From NCBI GenBank assembly GCA_031278835.1, contig JAITJP010000441.1, positions 1 to 5,709 of the forward strand: a DNA stretch of 5,709 bases, given 5' to 3'. The notes under the pieces are model-generated. The model was not told the DNA's origin. It made no database searches and saw only the letters and a list, made by a program, of their open reading frames with translations. A program made the translations under genes and the position numbers. Source of the stretch: Deltaproteobacteria bacterium (lineage in GTDB: Bacteria; Desulfobacterota; Desulfarculia; Adiutricales; Adiutricaceae). This document shows positions 1 to 4,547 of the stretch, one piece after another (position 1 is the stretch's first letter; every line of letters begins with the position of its first letter).

Positions 1-63
1 GTGCCTTGGCGCCCTCACTCTAACAATCAACTTTACCAAATAGGAGATTTTGAAATTAACCTT
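1..63 (-). ncRNA. Tandem small RNA 1 (3' end beyond window edge)
   Basis: A predicted small RNA starts near A63 on the minus strand, seven bases after the -10 box of its promoter, and runs left off the window. About 63 nt are visible. The visible part ends in AGGGCGCC, the 5' arm of the terminator hairpin seen complete in unit 2; the 3' arm and T-run lie outside. The RNA contains UCUCCUAUUUGG, whose CUCCU core is complementary to a Shine-Dalgarno GGAG. It differs from sRNA 2 at one position in the visible part (T versus G just before CUCCU). No ribosome-binding site with a credible reading frame is seen. It is most simply a trans-acting regulatory RNA. I do not recognise the family, and expression is inferred from promoter and terminator only. 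Confidence 0.72.
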
Positions 64-69
64 GGTGGT

Positions 70-98
70 TTTATATCAAATCAAAAAATTCTTGTCAA
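70..98 (-). promoter_or_regulatory. Sigma-70 promoter of sRNA 1
   Basis: On the minus strand a perfect -35 TTGACA (98 to 93) is followed by a 17-nt spacer and -10 TATAAA (75 to 70). Upstream of the -35 lies AAAATTTGGCC, an A/T tract shared by the other units that resembles an UP element. Confidence 0.85.
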
Positions 99-256
99 GG
101 CCAAATTTTAGCTTTAGGGGGCGAAAATTTCATGGGGCGGGCTTTTGGGGCGGTTTTTTTCTGGGTATGTCCAGGTTGGCCTGGCTGATTGGTTTTTAAT
201 CTTTGAACAGAAATTTTTTTAAGGGCCAGAGGGCCAAGCGGCTTTAAGCCAAAGGT

Positions 257-289
257 AAATAAAAAGGGCGCCTAGTGCCTTGGCGCCCT
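257..289 (-). terminator. Rho-independent terminator of sRNA 2
   Basis: Read on the minus strand, AGGGCGCC and GGCGCCCT form an 8-bp perfect stem around a 9-nt loop (265-289). It is followed directly by TTTTATTT. The same 5' arm recurs at 8-15 for sRNA 1. Confidence 0.85.
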
Positions 290-337
290 CACTCTAACAA
301 TCAACTTTACCAAATAGGAGCTTTTGAAATTAACCTT
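258..337 (-). ncRNA. Tandem small RNA 2 (about 78 nt)
   Basis: This is a complete predicted small RNA gene on the minus strand. Transcription should begin at A337, seven bases after TATAAA, and end in the T-run after the hairpin at 265-289, giving about 78 nt. The 5' half is largely unstructured by eye and exposes GCUCCUAUUUGG, which contains an anti-Shine-Dalgarno CUCCU. The 3' part is the strong terminator stem, a layout typical of trans-encoded regulatory RNAs with an open seed region and a 3' terminator. A 13-codon TTG frame ending in the hairpin exists but has no ribosome-binding site, so I do not call it coding. It is a near-identical paralogue of sRNA 1. Targets and family are unknown. 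Confidence 0.77.
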
Positions 338-343
338 GGTGGT

Positions 344-372
344 TTTATATCAAACCAAACTATTCTTGTCAA
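344..372 (-). promoter_or_regulatory. Sigma-70 promoter of sRNA 2
   Basis: TTGACA (372 to 367), a 17-nt spacer and TATAAA (349 to 344) on the minus strand. The upstream AAATTTATCC matches the A/T tract of the sister promoters. Three spacer bases differ from unit 1, but neither box does. Confidence 0.88.
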
Positions 373-539
373 GGATAAATTTCAGTATTTCAGCTTTAGG
401 GGCTGAAAATTTCAGGCTGGGCTTTTGGAGCGGCTTTTTGGAGAAGTTGATTAGGCCGGGCGGGCTGATTGGGCCATAAAATTTGAAAGGCATTTCTATA
501 AAGGCCAGAGTTCCAAGCGGCTTTAAAGCAAAGGCCAAT

Positions 540-569
540 AAAAAAAAGGCGTCTAGTAAACTAGACGCC
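540..569 (-). terminator. Rho-independent terminator of sRNA 3
   Basis: On the minus strand GGCGTCTAG and CTAGACGCC form a 9-bp perfect stem with a TTTA loop (569 to 548), followed by eight T residues (547 to 540). This is a textbook intrinsic terminator. Confidence 0.92.
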
Positions 570-599
570 CCTTAAAAGGAGTTAATATAACTTAAACCT
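540..599 (-). ncRNA. Tandem small RNA 3 (about 59 nt)
   Basis: This predicted minus-strand small RNA starts at about A599 and ends in the T-run at 547-540. Its body differs in sequence from sRNAs 1 and 2 but keeps the same architecture: A/T-rich 5' region, then UUAACUCCUUUUAAGGGG with a CUCCU core, then the terminator stem. CUCC could pair weakly with the following GGGG, so accessibility of the anti-Shine-Dalgarno core is uncertain here. No credible reading frame fits inside. Shared promoter architecture and spacing argue that it belongs to the same array as its neighbours. Function is unknown. Confidence 0.77.
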
Positions 600-605
600 G
601 ATTTA

Positions 606-634
606 TTTATAACAAACTAAAAGGCGGGTGTCAA
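606..634 (-). promoter_or_regulatory. Sigma-70 promoter of sRNA 3
   Basis: TTGACA (634 to 629), a 17-nt spacer and TATAAA (611 to 606) on the minus strand, preceded by AAAAATTTTACC. The spacer is unrelated to that of units 1 and 2 apart from TAGTTTG, so the boxes and upstream tract are what is shared. Confidence 0.9.
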
Positions 635-790
635 GGTAAAATTTTTGGCCTTTAGCCGAGAAAAAGTCAAATCAGGCCTTGGGCCTCTGGCTTGTGGCTG
701 TCGGGAGCTTTGCTTCGGCTTAATGGTTTTTACGGTTTTGTTGGGTTATGGGCTTAAGGGTTATGCCGCAAAACGGCTAAGCCAGATGAT

Positions 791-831
791 AAAAAAAATA
801 CGGGGCGCTTCGATAAACGAAACGCCCCGTA
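791..831 (-). terminator. Long Rho-independent terminator of sRNA 4
   Basis: On the minus strand TACGGGGCG pairs with CGCCCCGTA (9 bp). After one mismatch the stem continues with TTCG/CGAA (4 bp) around a 5-nt loop (831 to 799). Eight T residues follow at 798-791. Confidence 0.92.
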
Positions 832-856
832 CGCTAACCCTTCACAGTTATCTTCC
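791..856 (-). ncRNA. Tandem small RNA 4 (about 66 nt, divergent)
   Basis: This predicted minus-strand small RNA starts around 856-854 and ends in the T-run at 798-791. It keeps the promoter-short body-terminator layout of the array but lacks CUCCU. Its 5' part is purine-rich instead (GGAAG near the start, then GUGAAGGG), with a possible small UAAC/GUUA stem. It may be a diverged paralogue with other targets, or it could interact with the pyrimidine-rich sisters; the best pairing I see with sRNA 3 is only about six base pairs. It is the unit farthest upstream in transcription direction, and no gene lies between it and the 1.3 kb AT-rich region. Function is unknown. Confidence 0.72.
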
Positions 857-862
857 AAAATC

Positions 863-892
863 ATTATAAGCGAACCAAACCGATCTCGTCAA
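863..892 (-). promoter_or_regulatory. Sigma-70 promoter of sRNA 4
   Basis: TTGACG (892 to 887), an 18-nt spacer and a perfect TATAAT (868 to 863) on the minus strand, with AATTTTAGAC upstream. A GATC (882-885) lies in the spacer two bases from the -35; the other three promoters have none. Confidence 0.83.
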
Positions 893-1217
893 GTCTAAAA
901 TTAACCATTCGAATAAAATCAATTCAAGGTGTCTTTCGAGTCGGCCCTTTGGTCGTCATGAACTAAAAAGTCCCTGGCGGAAAGCTTAGGGCTTGGAGCT
1001 GGCCCTTGACCCAGTCAGCCCAGAACTGGAGATTTCTAGGGGCCAGGGCCAAAATATGGCCGGTGGCTTATTAGGTAAAAGCTTAGAAATTTTAAGGAAA
1101 AATTAAATGATTCGGTTTTTTGGCCATGGTAAAGGGCTCAGGTCGAGGGAGAAATTTTAGTCCCAATTTCAAATGCTTAGTCGGGAATTTTAAAAAGTGT
1201 TTTTTGGGATGGAGAAT

Positions 1218-1242
1218 TTTTATTGGTTTTATAACAATAAAA
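1218..1242. repeat. AT-rich inverted repeat
   Basis: TTTTATTG (1218-1225) and CAATAAAA (1235-1242) are perfect 8-base arms around a 9-nt loop. It could be a weak hairpin or a protein-binding site, but in such A/T-rich DNA chance is a serious alternative. Confidence 0.35.
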
Positions 1243-1337
1243 TATGCGATAATAGAGATTCAAATCAAATTTATATTATATTTTTTGTGATTTTAGACAA
1301 CAAAGGATGGAGAGTGAGGGCTCCAGGCGGACAAGAT

Positions 1338-1353
1338 AAAGGCCCGGGCCTTT
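1338..1353. repeat. 16-bp perfect palindrome
   Basis: AAAGGCCCGGGCCTTT is perfectly self-complementary, sits in a small GC island within A/T-rich DNA, and is followed by GGTTTTTG. As RNA it could form a 6-bp stem with a CCGG loop and a short T-run (a weak terminator for plus-strand transcription). As DNA it could be a dimeric regulator site. The GGCC-rich habit of this genome makes such palindromes less surprising. Confidence 0.4.
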
Positions 1354-1912
1354 GGTTTTTGAGTTTAGGGTGATTATTTTGGCTTTTTTAGCTGTGAAAA
1401 AATTTGGCTTAGTTTTTTACTTAAAAACACATTTTATTAAAATTTAATTACTGTTAATTTTGACCTAATTGGCTTGGTCAAGGTTAAATAAAAAAACTTG
1501 GTTTATAAAAATAGTCAAGATTTTGGGGTTTTTGGGGGGCTGATTTAATGGGACCGGGCCGAAGGAATTTCGCGGGCGGATTTTCGGTAATTTTGTTTGG
1601 TAAGTTGAGGCCATGGTATAAGTAACTAAAAAAGCTAAAATAAGTTAAAAAATTTGGCACTCAATTAAGGATATTTTTAGGCCCTGACCAGAGATTGATT
1701 GCTCTATTAATCATTGAAATAATTACAAATTATTAAAGGCAGTTTAAAAAAAGGTCAAATTTAATCATAAATAGTCTTAAATAAAGGGAAAAAGTTATTT
1801 TTTTTACGTATTTACTTTTCTGAAAATTTGAGCTATCATAATATATAAAAAATTTTTTGATCATCTGATTAACCATTTAAAGGCGCGTCAATTGGGGCAT
1901 CGATTTAGGCTC

Positions 1913-1943
1913 GTTGCAAAGCGCGATTTTAGTTGTTGCAAAG
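1913..1943. repeat. GTTGCAAAG direct repeat, 22-bp spacing
   Basis: GTTGCAAAG occurs at 1913-1921 and again at 1935-1943. The 22-bp period places the copies on the same helix face, as in many operators. A loose TATTAT lies at 1961-1966, so this may be a control region for rightward transcription towards the methylase gene about 250 bp downstream. The promoter assignment is weak. Confidence 0.35.
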
Positions 1944-2212
1944 GTGGGGGTAAATAGTGGTATTATAAGCAGTCTTCTATGAGGGCAGCACTTGCGAAGT
2001 AATAACCCCTTATAAGACCAAATCCGTATTAGGTATTGCTTTGTCCATTATTTTAGCGAATTAATATCCCTCCAAATTGAATTCTAGACCGAATTAATCT
2101 CCCCGGCCGCTAGCCTTTTGAGAGCCGCCCCAAATACCAAGGGCATAAAAGCTGGCCTCGTATCTGGGCTTGGGTTTTTTGTTGGGTAAATTTGAATTAA
2201 GGTTTCCGCCAC

Positions 2213-3289
2213 ATGGATTATTTTGATGAGACTAGAGCCGCCGTTGAATGGAAGACCACCAGGGAGCAGGTGGTCGCCTGGTGTTCGCGCCAGATGGTAC
2301 CGGGCGCGGAATTGTCCAAAGGCCACTGGCGGATTCCCTCATCATCAACCAGACCGCTGACCGAAGATTTTATTTGCCAAAAAACCCAACCCGTGGCCAA
2401 ACCTTTTTTAAAATGGGCTGGCGGAAAAACCCAGATACTCGACCAGATCAGGGCCAGATACCCAGATGGCCTGGGTCGTAAGCTCGATCGCTACGCCGAA
2501 CCCTTCGTTGGCAGCGGGGCCGTGCTTTTTGACGTCCTTAGCCGATACCATCTTAGGGAAATTTACATCGGCGACACCAACCGCGAGCTGATCACTTGTT
2601 ACGAAATGGTCAGGGATCGAGTTGATGAAGTCATTAAAACTCTGGCTAAAATTGAAGAAAAATATTTGCCCGCCAAGGCTTTGGTGAGAAAAGATTTTTA
2701 TTTTGAGGCCCGGACTAGATTCAATCGCCTCAAAAAGGAGTCGATCCTGGATACCGAGCTGGCCGCGCTTTTTATTTTTCTCAACCACACCTGTTTTAAC
2801 GGTCTTTACCGGGTTAACTCCGAGGGTAATTTTAACGTCCCCATGGGCAGTTATAAAAACCCCAACATCTGTGACTATCGTAACCTGACAGCCGTAAGTA
2901 AGGCCCTGGCCGGGGTTACCATAACCCAGGCTGAGTACAGTCAGTCCTTGGATTTCATAAATTCCAATTGTTTCGTTTACGTCGATCCTCCCTATCGTCC
3001 CCTCTCGGCCACTTCAAGCTTCACTTCCTATTCCAAAAACGCCTTTGGCGACTTACAGCAGGCCGAACTGGCCAGATTCGTCGATACCATCGTGGAAAAA
3101 GGCGCCTACGTTTTGGTCAGTAATTCTGATCCAAAAAACACCGATCCCCAAAACGATTTCTTTGACAAGCTATATTTTAAGCACACCATTGAAAGAATTA
3201 AGGCCGTGCGGGTCATTAATTCCGTGGCCACTGGCCGCGGGGCCATCACCGAGCTTTTGATTGTGGGCCACAAAAATAGTCGCCCGTAA
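2213..3289 (+). CDS. Orphan DNA adenine methyltransferase, Dam (D12 class) family, with N-terminal HTH-like domain
   Basis: This 358-residue protein transfers a methyl group from S-adenosylmethionine to adenine N6 in DNA. Visible family motifs in order are FLKWAGGK (65-72), AEPFVGSG (95-102, SAM-binding FxGxG), the acidic D121 in IGDTNREL, TCFNGLYRVNSEGNFNVP (193-210, a hallmark of Dam relatives), DPPY (258-261, catalytic) and ATGRGAITELLI near the C-terminus. Dam itself is about 280 residues; the extra 60 N-terminal residues resemble an excisionase/MerR-like helix-turn-helix (TTREQVVAWCSRQMVPGA then HWRIP). The ATG at 2213 is the first start after an in-frame TAA at 2198, with AAGG ten bases upstream. 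No restriction endonuclease is next to it, so it is probably a solitary, regulatory or phage-derived methylase. GATC specificity is plausible but not readable from sequence. Confidence 0.93.
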   Translation: MDYFDETRAAVEWKTTREQVVAWCSRQMVPGAELSKGHWRIPSSSTRPLTEDFICQKTQPVAKPFLKWAGGKTQILDQIRARYPDGLGRKLDRYAEPFVGSGAVLFDVLSRYHLREIYIGDTNRELITCYEMVRDRVDEVIKTLAKIEEKYLPAKALVRKDFYFEARTRFNRLKKESILDTELAALFIFLNHTCFNGLYRVNSEGNFNVPMGSYKNPNICDYRNLTAVSKALAGVTITQAEYSQSLDFINSNCFVYVDPPYRPLSATSSFTSYSKNAFGDLQQAELARFVDTIVEKGAYVLVSNSDPKNTDPQNDFFDKLYFKHTIERIKAVRVINSVATGRGAITELLIVGHKNSRP

Positions 3290-3391
3290 ATCGATTTTTT
3301 TTGGGGGGTGGAGCTGAGAAGTGAATGGCTGGTAAGCCTTTGGTGGGTAAGTTTTTGTTTTTTTGTTTGAGTGTTTAAGTATAAAATGGTG

Positions 3392-3471
3392 GGGCATTGG
3401 GTGGTTGGGCCATCGGGCCATTTGGCGGTTGGGCCATCTGGCCATCTGGCCATTGGGCGGTTGGGGGCTTG
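3392..3471. repeat. Octamer minisatellite, ten units
   Basis: Ten consecutive 8-bp units of form GGCCATYK or GGCGGTTG fill this stretch: GGGCATTG, GGTGGTTG, GGCCATCG, GGCCATTT, GGCGGTTG, GGCCATCT, GGCCATCT, GGCCATTG, GGCGGTTG, GGGGCTTG. The order suggests a higher-order pattern in which runs of GGCCAT units end in GGCGGTTG. The array fills most of the gap between two convergent genes and stops two bases before the TAG of the SPL-family gene. It is probably prone to slippage; whether it acts as a transcription barrier or is merely neutral cannot be seen. Confidence 0.85.
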
Positions 3472-3473
3472 GC

Positions 3474-4547
3474 CTAGGGTTGTCTAAACATTTGAGTAAG
3501 GCCGGCGGTTTTGGGATCAAAGCCAAAAGTTTCCCGCCAAACCCGGCCGCTTTCCATGCAGAGATAAATTTTCGTATCGGGGCCGGTAATGGGCAGGAGA
3601 TGATTAAGGAGAGTTTTGTACATAAGGCGCCTTCTGGGCCTGGGGTAACGCATTTTGCCGTCACCTCCTCGGACAAATTCGGTTTCAAATAGGCTACTGG
3701 GCCGGGTTTTTTTCATGATGGGCTTAAGTTCCGGCAGGTATCTAAAGCAGCCCATGGAAACGAAGGCCAGGGCTTGGGCCGGGATTCTCTCCGAGATTAA
3801 CTTAATCGTTTGGGCGTAGCCCTTTTCCCAGCCTGGGAAAAAAATTATGGGGTCAAAGTGCAGGCCAATGGGGTAGCCTTTTTGAAGGGCCAGGGCGGCG
3901 GCCTTAAGGCGGCTAATTAAAGGGGCGGCCCCGGGTTCGAGGTGGGCGCAGATCTCGGGAGCGTTGACGGAAAAGGAAATAACCGTCCGGCCCAAGTGAT
4001 CTAGATCCAGGAGATGATTGACCCGATCGGTTTTGGTTTTAAGTTCCAAGGTAAAGGGCGGCTTGGAGGCAAACAGTTCGATTAATTTTTGGGAAATTTT
4101 GGTTGGTTGATCCCAAAGCAGGCTATCGGTAAACTCACCGGTGCAATAGCGGTGGGAGCGGAGCTCGGCGGGATGGGCTATTGGGCCGGCGCTGGATTGG
4201 CCAATTGGTAATTGGCCAGCCAGGTGGGCGGAAAGTTCCTTTAGCCCATCGGTCAGGCTGTTGCCAAAAAAAATAATGGCGCTGGTTTTTAAGTAGGCCG
4301 AGAGGATGCAATAGGAACAGTTTATGTCGCAACCCTGGCCAAGGTGGATGATATTTAGGCCGCAGCAATTGTAGCGGGGGGTGGCCGGGCAGGGCCTTAG
4401 GAAAGAACCCAGGTGTCTGGTGACGTGGATGGGGCCGGGTTTAAGCAGGCGGTAATCGGCGGCCGAGATGGGGGGGCTTGGTTTTTTTTGACCATCCAGG
4501 GGCAGGTCCATAAACTCGTCTTCGACCAAAAAGTTAGTCTCGGTCAC
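3474..4547 (-). CDS. Spore photoproduct lyase-like (SPL family) radical SAM protein
   Basis: This 357-residue radical SAM enzyme has the cluster-binding motif CDINCSYC (C73, C77, C80), which binds the 4Fe-4S cluster that cleaves S-adenosylmethionine. The segments CTGEFTDS (135-142), KTDRVNHLLDLDHLGRTV (172-189), SFSVNAP (191-197), LEPGAAPL (203-210) and GYPIGLHFDPIIFFPGWEKG (224-243) match, from memory, the order seen in spore photoproduct lyases. C135 falls where SPL has its conserved hydrogen-donating cysteine. The C-terminus carries a conserved-looking CMESGRVWRETFGF (330-343). True SPL repairs the thymine photoproduct of spore DNA; many relatives occur in non-sporulators with unknown substrates, so lesion repair is only a hypothesis. 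The GTG start overlaps the TGA of the ParB-like gene (GTGA) and has AAGGA nine bases upstream (4561-4557). Confidence 0.88.
   Translation of the reverse strand: MTETNFLVEDEFMDLPLDGQKKPSPPISAADYRLLKPGPIHVTRHLGSFLRPCPATPRYNCCGLNIIHLGQGCDINCSYCILSAYLKTSAIIFFGNSLTDGLKELSAHLAGQLPIGQSSAGPIAHPAELRSHRYCTGEFTDSLLWDQPTKISQKLIELFASKPPFTLELKTKTDRVNHLLDLDHLGRTVISFSVNAPEICAHLEPGAAPLISRLKAAALALQKGYPIGLHFDPIIFFPGWEKGYAQTIKLISERIPAQALAFVSMGCFRYLPELKPIMKKTRPSSLFETEFVRGGDGKMRYPRPRRRLMYKTLLNHLLPITGPDTKIYLCMESGRVWRETFGFDPKTAGLTQMFRQP

Larger units (their letters stand above)
1..556. repeat. 274-bp tandem direct repeat (two units) carrying sRNA units 1 and 2
   Basis: The segment beginning at 1 restarts at 275 with the same sequence. 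Positions 1-46 equal 275-320 exactly and 48-80 equal 322-354 exactly; the only difference between them is A47 versus C321. After the promoter (from about 100 and 374) the copies remain recognisable through shared words such as AGCTTTAGGGG, GGCTGATTGG and CCAAGCGGCTTTAA, but many substitutions and compensating indels have accumulated. The second copy ends near 556 at a hairpin that replaces the one between the two copies. The duplicated unit is one complete minus-strand transcription unit plus spacer. The left copy is cut by the window edge, so more copies may lie outside. Confidence 0.93.
893..2212. other. AT-rich intergenic region without a convincing gene
   Basis: About 1.3 kb between the sRNA array and the methylase gene. 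No frame of useful length lies within it, and no tRNA or rRNA is seen. Most of the stretch is strongly A/T-rich (especially 1190-1300, 1360-1540 and 1600-1880). GC-richer islands near 940-1075, 1310-1355, 1545-1590 and 2098-2175 have the GGCC/CCAGG texture of the neighbouring genes and may be remnants of decayed genes, but none is long enough to identify. Small palindromes and direct repeats inside are listed separately. Promoter-like A/T words are frequent, but with this composition they are not meaningful alone. Confidence 0.7.

Noticed and set aside
50..481. Plus-strand TTG frames of about 50 codons starting with MKLTLVVLYQ in both repeat copies (from 50 and 324), suggestive of paired type I toxin peptides.
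   Set aside because: The AGGAG before each TTG is only 3-4 bases away. Differences between copies change amino acids, the frames diverge after about 20 residues, and units 3 and 4 have no equivalent. The conserved bases are explained by the minus-strand promoter and RNA.
350..538. 62-codon minus-strand frame between terminator 2 and terminator 3.
   Set aside because: TTG start without a ribosome-binding site. It overlaps promoter 2 and is not kept in the sister unit.
645..869. 74-codon plus-strand frame.
   Set aside because: It runs through the sRNA 4 terminator and nearly into its promoter, has a TTG start with no ribosome-binding site, and shows no recognisable protein character.
1..892. 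CRISPR array, because of regularly spaced repeats.
   Set aside because: The repeats are about 260-274 bp apart, are not short repeats with unique 30-40 bp spacers, and contain promoters and terminators.
1735..1775. Minus-strand TTGACC - 17 nt - TAATAA promoter-like pair.
   Set aside because: No hairpin terminator or gene follows, and such matches are expected by chance in this A/T-rich stretch.
2084..2326. 80-codon minus-strand frame with a protein-like end before the methylase.
   Set aside because: About half is antisense to the methylase start. The remaining 40 codons match no family I know, and the opposite frame there is open too, so it is probably a compositional shadow.
3290..3391. 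Terminator for the methylase gene at the ATCGATTTTTTTT just after its stop.
   Set aside because: A T-run is present but no stable stem precedes it, so I do not call an intrinsic terminator.
3163..3692. Frames on both strands through the octamer repeat (Trp/Pro/Asp-rich or Gly/Leu-rich peptides).
   Set aside because: They are products of the low-complexity octamers and the antisense of the methylase and SPL genes.
3925..3950. GGGTTCGAGG resembling a tRNA T-loop.
   Set aside because: It lies inside the SPL-family coding sequence and no other tRNA arms can be assembled around it.
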